In this document: positions 1-7,468 of the stretch, one piece after another
How positions within the stretch are numbered: position 1 is the stretch's first letter
Layout of the letters: every line of letters starts with the position of its first letter
Assembly: GCA_041664965.1 (NCBI GenBank)
Contig: JBAYJT010000032.1
Location: 1 to 18,614, forward strand
Length of the DNA: 18,614 nt
Origin: JBAYJT01 sp041664965
GTDB lineage: Bacteria; Pseudomonadota; Gammaproteobacteria; UBA9339
Direction: 5' to 3'
Position numbers and translations under genes: made by a program
Notes under the pieces: generated by a model
The model's database searches: none
What the model saw: the letters and a program-made list of their open reading frames with translations, nothing else
Told to the model about the DNA's origin: nothing

Positions 1-64
1 GAACCATTCCAAAAACAAGATACCGTATTAGAAACTTTGTTTAACATAAACCACCCATAACATT

Positions 65-103
65 AAAAAACTATGTTTACATTGTACCATTTTTTGCATA
101 GTT
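65..103 (-). terminator. possible rho-independent terminator of the 798-aa gene
   Basis: Read on the minus strand just past the stop of the 798-aa gene, AACTATG is followed about 20 nt later by its complement CATAGTT, which runs into a T tract. The stem is short, AT-rich and has a long loop, so the call is weak. The remaining bases from 1 to 135 hold no gene that I can see. Confidence 0.3.
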
Positions 104-135
104 GTGCAATTTTATACAAATAAATCATTTAATTA

Positions 136-2532
136 TCAACTAGTTAAGCCATGCGAAGATGGCCTTTCTTGGCTTGTTTCTACCGCTTTTCCTTCTGAAG
201 CCGTTACCTCACTCTTCTTAGCCGCAAGCATCTCTTGTCCATTTTTACCCCAAGATTGCATTACACCACCTGTAGCCTCTGCTTTACTTAAGCTTTGCTC
301 AAATCGAGCATTTCGCTCAGCTCCCAGCTCGGCCGCTCTCTTACCTTGCTCTAACAAATTTTGTAATTCTTTTGGTATAGCTGGCTCTGGCTTAGTTGTT
401 GTGGTTTGAGAGGCGGATGGCGCTACCGTGTTATGTGCTGCTACTGCAGTTGGCGCGGCGGCTTTTGTTTCTGACTGATTTGAGATAACTTTAAGAAAGT
501 CTTGTAAGTTTTGTAGTAGTATTTCTCCTGGATTAAGAGGTTTATGTGTCTTGGTTAATTTTTCTTCAAGTGCTTTCCCGTGTTTCAATTCCAAACCACT
601 TATCACTAAGCCCAGATTCTTCTGAGCGCTTACATCACCAGGCTTAGCAGCCAAATTCTTGACGGCGTTCAAAATAGCGGCTTGCTCTTTGAGAGCATAT
701 TTATAATCTTCCTTATTGGCTGCCTTTGGACTTTTAACCGCATCACGCAAGCTCTTTTCTATTTCATCTATACTAAGTTTGATAGGATCCAGTGCTTGTG
801 CCTTTTCCGCGGGGGGTGATTTTGCAGGTGGGGTTGTTGCTTGGGTAACTGCTGCCGCAGATGTCGCAGCTACAGCAGGCTCGGTTAGCTTTAGGAACTG
901 ATCTAAAGCTCTCAATAAAGGCCTTTCGAGAGCAATTAAACTTTTTAGATATCCTCGATCTGCAGTATTAGCTTTCTCATCCTTAAGCGATTTCTCATCA
1001 GCTTCTAACGCATTTTTCAGAGCATCCCTTTCTTGAAGCAATTTAGCTCTTGCATCAGGATCGGCAAAGTCTTTTGCGTTTGATATCTTTTGTGTTAAAT
1101 CCGGTATCCTTGCTAATCCTATCTGTCTCTGCGCAGCTTCTCCAGCACGAAACCAATCTTTCTGTCTTAAGAAAGTATTCATGTATCCTGTTATATCGCT
1201 ATCTAATTGGTTAATATTTTGTAGCACATTAGCTGTACTTAAACCACGGAGGCGACTGTCAAAATTACTCTGAGATTTTAAATGTGGTAAATATTGCTCA
1301 ACTCTTTGATCAAGCACGGCCTCAGTCGTACTAATTACCTCTGCCTTTACTTTTGCTCCATTTTCAATAGGAGAAAGACGGTATGTTGTATCGTAAGCAA
1401 GTAAGCCATTTGGATTTTGTATATCTATATCTCGAGCTGCTTTAGTATTTGAGTCAACGATCCTTCCATCAGCATCTATTGGATTACCGTTGTTATCCAT
1501 CTTAAATCCATAACTAGCAATCCTATTAACAACGTTAGTAACCCTCACATCTAAAGATCCATCTGAATTCGGAATAAAATAAACTTTCGTTTCATACCCT
1601 GGTACTTTAGAACCAACTTGCGTAACGCCAAGCTCCATCCTTCTCTTCTGTAATTCATCAGCTTCCCGCGCTCTTGCAGCCCACAAAAGACCGTTTTGGT
1701 CTGTATTTATAAAATTATGTAAATAATTTTGTATAGATTCATTCTTGGATAAAGACTTAAGCGCACTGTCGATGTTTTCTGAAGCTTTTGGATCTGAAGG
1801 CTGAAGAGGGTCATGAATTGTTTTAACTACATTGCCATTGCTGTCACACAAATAGACACCATGGGATCGTATATAATCCTCAAGCCCCTTGTTACTGTTA
1901 GAACTAGGACGAGTTGTAGGATCTACTACCTCCTGAATAGGAACAGCTGAACTTAATACAATAGGATTTGTCCTGCCACCTGTTAGAGTAAAACTTTTAA
2001 CATTTTTAGGTATAACATTTGGAACTTTTGCCAACGGCAAAGTTGGTTTTTCCGCTGGAGATAAGCTTGAAGAAGAACTAGCTAGAGATTTCGGAGCTGA
2101 CACACTCTCACTGCCAGAAGAAGAGGTTGGCAGAGCAGTCGGGATTGGTGTCGCAGTCGGCCCTGTTGCCCCGCTTTGTGGTGCCGACGCACCTTTTGTA
2201 GCGCTAGTAGAAGGGTTTGAAGCTTGCCCCACCATTTCCCAATCATCTACTCCTAAAGAGGCGCGTGCTCCCATCGGCGAGACCTGTAGATTTTCTTGTG
2301 CATTAGCATTATATGTAGGTACCCCCTTAGTCTCAGGATTAGCTGGGGGTTCCAATCGTGTCGGTGGCGCGGTAGGAGTACGAATCCACTTTTGCTGACT
2401 TTCATTCAATTGTTGCCCCAGACTCGTCGGTGGCTCTTGCCCAGCCTGACGCATCTTCTCCGCCCGCTCTTCACCAAGCGCTCTTATTTTCTGAAGAGAT
2501 GCTTCTAAATTCTCTTTTGGTCGCTGAACCAT
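136..2532 (-). CDS. large low-complexity helical protein carrying one copy of a repeated module; effector-like, function unknown
   Basis: I do not recognise a family. The ATG at 2532 (798 aa) is preferred because GAGGGG lies 7 nt upstream; a TTG five codons earlier would overlap that ribosome-binding site. Residues 1-50 are charged and helical. Residues 105-175 form a Pro/Ser/Thr/Ala-rich linker. Residues 180-455 are more globular and mixed in composition. Residues 495-550 look like coiled coil. Residues 584-685 form a helical unit (IEKSL, QAAILNAVKNL, ISGLE, LQDFLKVIS) that recurs twice in the upstream 564-aa protein. The C-terminal tail is rich in Ser, Thr, Glu and Ala. There is no signal peptide or membrane segment, so it is either cytoplasmic or exported without a Sec signal. 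Both module proteins begin M-x-QRP. A secretion-system effector role is inference from architecture only. Confidence 0.85.
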   Translation of the reverse strand: MVQRPKENLEASLQKIRALGEERAEKMRQAGQEPPTSLGQQLNESQQKWIRTPTAPPTRLEPPANPETKGVPTYNANAQENLQVSPMGARASLGVDDWEMVGQASNPSTSATKGASAPQSGATGPTATPIPTALPTSSSGSESVSAPKSLASSSSSLSPAEKPTLPLAKVPNVIPKNVKSFTLTGGRTNPIVLSSAVPIQEVVDPTTRPSSNSNKGLEDYIRSHGVYLCDSNGNVVKTIHDPLQPSDPKASENIDSALKSLSKNESIQNYLHNFINTDQNGLLWAARAREADELQKRRMELGVTQVGSKVPGYETKVYFIPNSDGSLDVRVTNVVNRIASYGFKMDNNGNPIDADGRIVDSNTKAARDIDIQNPNGLLAYDTTYRLSPIENGAKVKAEVISTTEAVLDQRVEQYLPHLKSQSNFDSRLRGLSTANVLQNINQLDSDITGYMNTFLRQKDWFRAGEAAQRQIGLARIPDLTQKISNAKDFADPDARAKLLQERDALKNALEADEKSLKDEKANTADRGYLKSLIALERPLLRALDQFLKLTEPAVAATSAAAVTQATTPPAKSPPAEKAQALDPIKLSIDEIEKSLRDAVKSPKAANKEDYKYALKEQAAILNAVKNLAAKPGDVSAQKNLGLVISGLELKHGKALEEKLTKTHKPLNPGEILLQNLQDFLKVISNQSETKAAAPTAVAAHNTVAPSASQTTTTKPEPAIPKELQNLLEQGKRAAELGAERNARFEQSLSKAEATGGVMQSWGKNGQEMLAAKKSEVTASEGKAVETSQERPSSHGLTS

Positions 2533-2575
2533 AAATCCACCCCTCAATAATAATTTTCCTTAAAGATACGGCTAT

Positions 2576-2605
2576 ATTATACCAAAACCCAACTTCAAAA
2601 TGCAA
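2576..2605 (-). promoter_or_regulatory. sigma70-type promoter for the 798-aa gene
   Basis: On the minus strand, TTGCAT (-35, 2600-2605) is separated by 18 bp from a consensus TATAAT (-10, 2576-2581). This gives a predicted leader of about 37 nt before the ATG at 2532. The -35 box lies inside the extended part of a dispersed CATGTCTA element. The gene therefore probably has its own promoter rather than depending on read-through from the 564-aa gene. Confidence 0.6.
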
Positions 2606-2609
2606 CTGA

Positions 2610-2644
2610 TTGATTTAAAAAGAATTATTATAGACATATTTTTC
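2610..2644 (-). repeat. CATGTCTA dispersed element, copy 1
   Basis: The minus strand reads AAAAATATGTCTA, 14 variable bases, then AAATCAA. Similarity to copy 4 continues for about 26 bases further (to 2584) through TTGCATTTTGAAGTTGGG. It sits between the 564-aa gene stop and the 798-aa gene promoter. This is the most diverged core of the five copies. Confidence 0.75.
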
Positions 2645-2645
2645 A

Positions 2646-4340
2646 TTATCCCGGTAAAATAGGAGCTCTTGGTGTTTCAGCTTGCGATGAGGCAGCTTTA
2701 GGAGCTTTTGGTCTACATTCTGCAGCCCAAGCGAGCGGTCTTGAAGACGCCACTTTAGGAGCTTCTGACAGTGTTCCACCCATGTCTTGCTTTGCCTTAG
2801 TTGGCATAGCGTCTGCTACCTTCGAAGCTTGTGGTGCTGCTGTTGAAAGTTTAAGAAATCCTTTTAACTGGCCTAGAAGCTCTGACTTGGTATCAGAAAA
2901 TGCTGCATGCTCCAAACCACTTATTGCTACTCCTAACATTCCTTTTGCCTCGCTATTTTGAGGATTCTCCTTTAAAGTACTGACAGCTTTCAAGATAGAG
3001 CTTTGTTGCTTAAGAGCTTCTTTTCGGTCTGCAGGGGATCTGGCTTCATCAACTAAGTTTGCCAAGTTTTTTTCTATTCTAGCTGCAAGTCTTTCAGTAC
3101 TCTTCGCGTCAAAAGACGCTAAAAAACTATTCATTTGTCTCAATACATTTTCGTGAGCGGGAATTATACGCTTTAAATAACTAGCAGTGTCCCACTCGGC
3201 ATCAGTAAATTCACCTAACTTAGATTTTTTGCCAGCAACAGCTGCTTTAAAATTACCTTCTTCTTTTCGATTTAATTCGCTTAATTTACCCTTTTTATCT
3301 GCAAGATCTTTTTCAAAACTATCTCTTAGCGACATCACAATTGTTTCTTCTAGAGAATCTTTTGGAACTTTTAAAAACCTAGATTGAATAGTCTCTAACC
3401 ACGCCTGGTCTGACTCAATTCGCCCCTGATTGACATTCTGGTCAACACCACGTGATTTTTTTAGGACTTGCTGCGCTTGTTCGATACTGTTTTGCACACC
3501 TTTAGGAGAGCTGGCTTGCTTAATTTCATCACCCGGTCCCGCTTTTACCTGATCTACAGAAGTTTGTATAGTGTCTGCTACCTTCGAAACTTGTGGTGAT
3601 GCTTGAGGCTTGGAAACCTCAAGAAATCCTTTTAATTCCGCTAGAAGTTTTTTTTTGGCCTCAGGAAAAGATACTGCTCGTGCCTCCTCAGCCCCCAAAC
3701 CACTTACTGCTGCGATTAATATTCCTCTTGCACTCTGATCCTGAGGTTTTTTCTGTAAATCTCTAACAGACTGCAAGATGGATTTTTGTTGGTTAATAGC
3801 ATTTTTCTCATCTTTAGAAGATCCGCCTTGTTTAGCTTGATCAACCAAGTTTGTTAAGTTTTTTTCTATTCTAATTGCAAGTATTTCAGCGCTTTTCAAC
3901 TCGAAAGGTGCTACAAAACTATTCATTTGTTTCAATACACCTTCGTAAGCTGCAATTGTACGCTTTAAATAACTAGCAGTGTCCCGCTCGGCATCAGTAA
4001 ATTCAACTAACTTAGATTTTTTGCCAGCAACAGCTGCTTTAAAATTACCTTCTTCTTTTCGATTTAATTCACTTAATTCACGCTTTTTAGCTGCAATATC
4101 GTCTTCCAAACTATCTCTTAACGACATTGCAGTTTTTTCTTCTCGAGAATCCTTTGGAACTTTTAAACTAGATTGAATAATTTCTAGAAAATTCTTATCT
4201 GATGTAGTTCGACTCTGCTTGATACCACGTGATCCTTCTAGGGCTTGCAGCGCTTGTTTGATACTGCTTTGCACAGATGATACTTGGTCCAATGTTGAAG
4301 GAATCTCCTCTGATTTTAGTCTCTGTGGTCTCTGGTACAT
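2646..4340 (-). CDS. 564-aa protein made of a tandem duplication of a coiled-coil/helical module; effector-like, function unknown
   Basis: The protein is not recognised. The ATG at 4340 follows AGGAAAGGGGA. Nearly the whole protein is two copies of one unit: residues 22-263 and 281-516, offset by 264 residues. Each unit holds, in order, a helical lead (VQxSIxQA, SRG), KVPKDS, a charged coiled coil with the identical block ELNRKEEGNFKAAVAGKKSK, DTASYLKR, and a helical bundle (RIEKNL.NLVD, QQ.SIL, SGL, LKGFL, QASKVAD). The tail from 517 is rich in Ala, Pro and Ser. There is no signal peptide or transmembrane segment. The downstream 798-aa gene, 113 bp away on the same strand, carries a third, diverged copy of the unit. 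A function in host interaction is inference; a structural or scaffolding coiled-coil protein is equally possible. Confidence 0.88.
   Translation of the reverse strand: MYQRPQRLKSEEIPSTLDQVSSVQSSIKQALQALEGSRGIKQSRTTSDKNFLEIIQSSLKVPKDSREEKTAMSLRDSLEDDIAAKKRELSELNRKEEGNFKAAVAGKKSKLVEFTDAERDTASYLKRTIAAYEGVLKQMNSFVAPFELKSAEILAIRIEKNLTNLVDQAKQGGSSKDEKNAINQQKSILQSVRDLQKKPQDQSARGILIAAVSGLGAEEARAVSFPEAKKKLLAELKGFLEVSKPQASPQVSKVADTIQTSVDQVKAGPGDEIKQASSPKGVQNSIEQAQQVLKKSRGVDQNVNQGRIESDQAWLETIQSRFLKVPKDSLEETIVMSLRDSFEKDLADKKGKLSELNRKEEGNFKAAVAGKKSKLGEFTDAEWDTASYLKRIIPAHENVLRQMNSFLASFDAKSTERLAARIEKNLANLVDEARSPADRKEALKQQSSILKAVSTLKENPQNSEAKGMLGVAISGLEHAAFSDTKSELLGQLKGFLKLSTAAPQASKVADAMPTKAKQDMGGTLSEAPKVASSRPLAWAAECRPKAPKAASSQAETPRAPILPG
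2793..3500 (-). repeat. internal module copy 2 of the 564-aa gene
   Basis: This encodes residues 281-516. Its most conserved stretch, 3169-3286, differs from 3961-4078 at only three positions that I can see. The identity is therefore at DNA level and the duplication is recent or homogenised. Confidence 0.85.
3552..4277 (-). repeat. internal module copy 1 of the 564-aa gene
   Basis: This encodes residues 22-263 and is the partner of the copy at 2793-3500, displaced by 792 bp. It has a small insertion (QGGSSK region) relative to copy 2. Confidence 0.85.
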
Positions 4341-4392
4341 AAAAAATCCCCTTTCCTAAAAAACCTGAAACTCAATCTTAAAACGCAATACG

Positions 4393-4427
4393 TTGATTTA
4401 TAAGTAAATATTATAGACATGTTTTTT
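4393..4427 (-). repeat. CATGTCTA dispersed element, copy 2
   Basis: The minus strand reads AAAAAACATGTCTA, 14 bases, then AAATCAA; similarity to copy 1 extends to about 4367 (TTGCGTTTTAAGATTGAG). It lies about 50 bp upstream of the 564-aa gene. Unlike copy 1 there is no good -10 box at the matching position, so I do not call a promoter here. Confidence 0.8.
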
Positions 4428-4481
4428 AGAATTGTATAGGTTTTTCTTGCTTTCCCCCTAAAATTAACTTAAAAACACTTC

Positions 4482-4781
4482 ATGCCCTCAAGCAATACTC
4501 AGCCAAAAGAAAATCCTAGCTACTCCTATCAAAAAGGCGACGATCTTTATTTGCAAGTCCACATCAACCCTGGCGCTAAAAAGAGCGCTATTGTTGGGCC
4601 TTATGGAGATAGATTGAAAATAAAAATCGCAGCGCCGCCACTAGATAACAAAGCTAATTTAGAATTGGTAAAATTCTTGGCGAAACACTTTGATGTTCCC
4701 ACTAAACAAGTGGAAATTTTACAAGGAAAATCTGGGAGAGATAAGCTGGTGAGGATTGAGGGGAAGAAAAGAAAATTATGA
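4482..4781 (+). CDS. yggU: UPF0235/DUF167 (YggU-like) small protein
   Basis: This 99-aa protein matches the YggU pattern in order: LYLQVHINPGAKKSAIVG (about residues 22-39), then LKIKIAAPPLDNKAN (46-60), a helix ending in FLAKHF, and VEILQGKSGRDKLVRI at the C-terminus. Family members are small alpha/beta proteins of about 100 aa with no settled biochemical function. It has no obvious Shine-Dalgarno sequence before ATG 4482, but there is no later Met in frame. It converges on ftsZ. Its stop codon lies inside an AATTATGAATTATAAATT repeat tract, so the repeat has replaced or abutted the original 3' end. The family assignment is firm; the exact N-terminus is less so. Confidence 0.88.
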   Translation: MPSSNTQPKENPSYSYQKGDDLYLQVHINPGAKKSAIVGPYGDRLKIKIAAPPLDNKANLELVKFLAKHFDVPTKQVEILQGKSGRDKLVRIEGKKRKL

Positions 4782-4827
4782 ATTATGAATTATAAATTAT
4801 AAATTATGAATGATGAATTATGAATTT
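4774..4827. repeat. AT-rich AATTATGAATTATAAATT tract 1
   Basis: Degenerate tandem copies of AATTATGAATTATAAATTAT / AATGATGAATTATGAATT follow the end of yggU, whose TGA stop (4779-4781) is part of the tract. Similar tracts occur at 7469-7500, 7548-7590 and 17254-17295. Confidence 0.75.
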
Positions 4828-4834
4828 AAGGTGT

Positions 4835-4863
4835 GGATCCCGCGATCAAGTCGCGGGATGACA
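4835..4863. repeat. ATCCCGCGA hairpin repeat, copy 1 (convergent yggU/ftsZ spacer)
   Basis: ATCCCGCGA and TCGCGGGAT form a perfect 9-bp stem with the loop TCAAG. The 29 bases are identical to the reverse complement of 13271-13299. A partial second copy (CAAGTCGTGGGAT) follows at about 4870. Lying between convergent genes, it may act as a bidirectional transcription barrier, but it has no T tract. Confidence 0.75.
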
Positions 4864-4897
4864 AAACAGGCAAGTCGTGGGATAACGACACAAAATG

Positions 4898-6160
4898 TTA
4901 TTCACTCTCTTTTCTACGGCGCAAAAAGGCGGGAATATCAATCAAGTCTATGCTGCCATCAAAGGGTGAAGCGGGTTGAGGAGGAAATGTACTGGAAATT
5001 TCTTCTTCCTCTTCAATTTCTATTGTAGCCTGCTGGATTGGATTGACAGGGGCAGCAGGAGGAGCGCTTTGCGCGGCTTCTTGATTTCTCAAAATCGTTG
5101 GTTTTTCTAGTATTCTAAAATCAAAGCTGGCTTCAATTTTTTGCGTTTCTGCAGTCGGTTTAGCTCTGCTTGCAGCTGGCGGAACCAAGCGGTTTAAACC
5201 GCCATTTTTAGTTAGGCCAGTAACGACAATAGTTACACGCAAATTATCGTGCATTTCTGGATCTATTACCGTTCCAACCACAACTGTCGCATTTTCCGAT
5301 GTGAAGGATTTGATAACATCACCGATTTCTTCAAATTCGCCAATAGTCATGCTGGTTCCAGCGGTGATATTCACCAAAACGCCACCAGCATTAGCTAAAT
5401 CAATATCATCCAATAATGGACTAGAAATAGCAGCTTCTGCCGCTTCTCTGGCACGATATTCACCAGAACTTTCTGCCGTTCCCATCATAGCCATACCCAT
5501 TTCAGCCATAACGGTTCTAACGTCAGCAAAATCGACGTTAATTAAACCCGGACGTGTGATAAGCTCGGCAATTCCTTGCACAGCGCCTAATAAAACATTG
5601 TTCACTTCACGGAATGCGTTCAAAAGACTAGTGTTTTTGCCTAAAACAGCTAAGAGTTTATTATTCGGAACAACGATTAAAGAATCGACGCTTTTAGCTA
5701 AATTACCAATCCCCTCTTCCGCTATGGCAATACGTTTTTTACCTTCAAAAGAAAAAGGCTTGGTGACGACTGCGACAGTAAGAACGCCCAATTCGCGCGC
5801 TACTTCCGCCACAATGGGAGCCGCTCCCGTACCAGTCCCACCGCCCATTCCAGCTGTGATAAAAACCATGTCTGTATTGGTTAAAAGCTCGCGAATTTTA
5901 TTGCGATTTTCTTCTGCAGCCAGGCGACCAATCTCAGGATCGGCACCAGCTCCAAGGCCTTTAGTTAATTCTTCGCCAAGTTGTAATAAAATTGGCGTAC
6001 TTAAGCGCTTGAGCGCCTGAATGTCGGTGTTAGCGCATATAAAATCTACACCTGGAATATTTTGCGCAATCATGTGCTCGACAGCATTGCCACCGCCGCC
6101 ACCGACGCCAATTACTTTGATAACTGCATTTGTTATTGGACCTTCAGATAATTCAAACAT
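4898..6160 (-). CDS. ftsZ: cell division GTPase FtsZ
   Basis: FtsZ is the tubulin-like GTPase that polymerises into the Z ring at midcell and recruits the divisome. The 420-aa product has the N-terminal nucleotide-binding GVGGGGGNAVEHM, the tubulin signature GGGTGTG (about residues 106-112), NVDFADVRTVM (the T7 synergy loop that activates GTPase activity across the subunit interface), a variable linker of about 60 residues with a run of six Glu, and the conserved C-terminal peptide IDIPAFLRRR used for FtsA/ZipA binding. I chose the ATG at 6160 (MFELSEGP) over the GTG four codons earlier, because GTGGAG is the ribosome-binding site and E. coli FtsZ also starts MFE. It begins 12 bp after the ftsA stop, so the two are surely cotranscribed. 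No lpxC follows. Confidence 0.97.
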   Translation of the reverse strand: MFELSEGPITNAVIKVIGVGGGGGNAVEHMIAQNIPGVDFICANTDIQALKRLSTPILLQLGEELTKGLGAGADPEIGRLAAEENRNKIRELLTNTDMVFITAGMGGGTGTGAAPIVAEVARELGVLTVAVVTKPFSFEGKKRIAIAEEGIGNLAKSVDSLIVVPNNKLLAVLGKNTSLLNAFREVNNVLLGAVQGIAELITRPGLINVDFADVRTVMAEMGMAMMGTAESSGEYRAREAAEAAISSPLLDDIDLANAGGVLVNITAGTSMTIGEFEEIGDVIKSFTSENATVVVGTVIDPEMHDNLRVTIVVTGLTKNGGLNRLVPPAASRAKPTAETQKIEASFDFRILEKPTILRNQEAAQSAPPAAPVNPIQQATIEIEEEEEISSTFPPQPASPFDGSIDLIDIPAFLRRRKESE

Positions 6161-6172
6161 TGTCTTCTCCAC

Positions 6173-7408
6173 TTAAAAACTGCCTTGAAACCAGCCGCGC
6201 ATGCGCTCCCACATACTCTTCATACCTTCACCAAAACCCATTTCTGGCCGGCCTTCTTGCTGATGTTGTAGCCCAAGCATCAATAAGCCCACGCCAGTTG
6301 CAAAGATTGGATTATTTAAAACTTCCGAGTTTCCACCTACATCATGTGGCGCACCTAAACGCACTGGTACTTGAAAAATTTGTTCCGCTAAGTTCATCAC
6401 ACCAAACATCTTGGAAGCCCCGCCAGTTAAAACTATGCCAGAGGCTAGCGAATTTAAGAAACCATATTGCTTCAATTCTTGTTTTACTAAAAAGAAAAGC
6501 TCTTCATAGCGAGCTTCGATAACCTCAGCTAAAGTCTTTTTGGTAATTTCACGTGCCTGTTGGTTAGCGATAGCGGGCACTGGAATTAGATCATCAGTAC
6601 TAACAAGCGGCGACCAAGCACAGCCGTGTTCAATTTTGATTTTTTCAGAATATTTAGTTGGAATACGGAAAGCGATAGCAACGTCGTTGGTGACTTGATC
6701 GCCTGCAATCGGAATCACAGCTGAATGGCGAATAGCGCCATTGGTAAATACTGCAACGTCTGTCGTACCACCACCTATATCAACCAAACAAACACCTAAT
6801 TCTTTTTCATCATCTGAAAGCACCGCATGGCTTGATGCCAAGGGTTGTAAAATAATATTCGCTGCTCTTAAATTACATTTTTCAATACACTTCACAATAT
6901 TTTGCGTAGCGCTAACACTTCCGGTAACAATGTGCACCTTAGCTTCCAGACGCACACCGGACATCCCTACGGGTTCTTTAATTCCCATTTGGCTGTCAAT
7001 AATAAATTCTTGCGGCAATATGTGTAGAATTTTTTGATCGGTTGGAATGGCTACAGCTTTGGCGGCATCGATAACGCGATCGACGTCATGCTGAGTCACT
7101 TCTCTATTACGAATAGGAACAATACCTTGAGAATTCAGGCTACGAATATGACTTCCGGCAATACCAGTATAGACTGAGTTTACTTGACAACCTGCCATTA
7201 ACTCAGCTTCTTGGATGGCACGCAAAATGGCTTGCACAGTGGCGTCAATATTGACAACCATACCTTGTTTTAAGCCACGTGAAGGCTGCGAGCCTACGCC
7301 AATAATTTCAATCTGATCACCGTTTTGCGCATCGCAAATTAAAGCAACGACTTTGTTGGTTCCAACATCGAGTGCTGCAAGTAAATTATTCGATATTTTT
7401 TTGCTCAT
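6173..7408 (-). CDS. ftsA: cell division protein FtsA
   Basis: FtsA is an actin-like ATPase that tethers FtsZ to the inner membrane and recruits late divisome proteins. Visible features of the 411-aa protein are the phosphate-1 motif LAALDVGTNKVVALI (residues 9-23), the FtsA-specific 1C region after VGSQPSRGLKQGMVVN, the phosphate-2 motif LVDIGGGTTDVAVF, a GIVLTGGAS adenosine-type motif, and a C-terminal amphipathic membrane-targeting helix (SMWERMRGWFQGSF). ftsZ follows after 12 bp. No Shine-Dalgarno sequence is visible, and an in-frame stop three codons upstream rules out an earlier start. A CATGTCTA element reaches to the start codon. Upstream lie repeats and a transporter gene instead of ftsQ. 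Confidence 0.97.
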   Translation of the reverse strand: MSKKISNNLLAALDVGTNKVVALICDAQNGDQIEIIGVGSQPSRGLKQGMVVNIDATVQAILRAIQEAELMAGCQVNSVYTGIAGSHIRSLNSQGIVPIRNREVTQHDVDRVIDAAKAVAIPTDQKILHILPQEFIIDSQMGIKEPVGMSGVRLEAKVHIVTGSVSATQNIVKCIEKCNLRAANIILQPLASSHAVLSDDEKELGVCLVDIGGGTTDVAVFTNGAIRHSAVIPIAGDQVTNDVAIAFRIPTKYSEKIKIEHGCAWSPLVSTDDLIPVPAIANQQAREITKKTLAEVIEARYEELFFLVKQELKQYGFLNSLASGIVLTGGASKMFGVMNLAEQIFQVPVRLGAPHDVGGNSEVLNNPIFATGVGLLMLGLQHQQEGRPEMGFGEGMKSMWERMRGWFQGSF

Positions 7409-7430
7409 TTGATTTTAAAAATATAACTCG

Positions 7431-7465
7431 TTGATTTATAACAATTTCATATAGACATGTTTTTT
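7431..7465 (-). repeat. CATGTCTA dispersed element, copy 3, abutting the ftsA start
   Basis: The minus strand reads AAAAAACATGTCTA, 14 bases, then AAATCAA. The weaker 3' similarity (GTTATATTTTTAAAAT) runs into the ftsA ATG at 7408. The element therefore supplies the ftsA leader, which may explain the absence of a ribosome-binding site. Confidence 0.8.
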
Positions 7466-7468
7466 ATA

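Noticed and set aside
2533..2547. TTG start giving an 803-aa protein, and likewise GTG 6172 for ftsZ and TTG 11903 for the 228-aa orphan
   Set aside because: In each case the extra codons are themselves the purine-rich ribosome-binding site for a well-spaced ATG, and for ftsZ the ATG gives the family-typical MFE start.
2610..2644. TATAAT within the CATGTCTA element read as a -10 box
   Set aside because: The TATAAT appears only in copies 1 and 2 and is lost in copies 3, 4 and 5, and no -35 box sits at proper spacing. The TTGATTT-TAGACAT spacing on the other strand is also too short for sigma70. I therefore call the element a repeat and keep only the TTGCAT-TATAAT promoter beside copy 1.
3165..3300. 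Near-identical 118-base blocks considered as an assembly artefact
   Set aside because: The wider copies differ throughout, including a small insertion, and the reading frame is intact across both, so a genuine duplication is more likely than a misassembly.
4774..4827. AT-rich tandem tract considered as a CRISPR array or replication origin (DnaA/iteron-like)
   Set aside because: The units are short and degenerate with no unique spacers, no cas genes, no DnaA boxes and no dnaA or parAB neighbours.
5301..6020. A 239-codon open frame on the plus strand inside ftsZ
   Set aside because: It is fully antisense to a firmly identified ftsZ, its translation has no recognisable domain, and it has no ribosome-binding site. 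It is a shadow of codon use in ftsZ.
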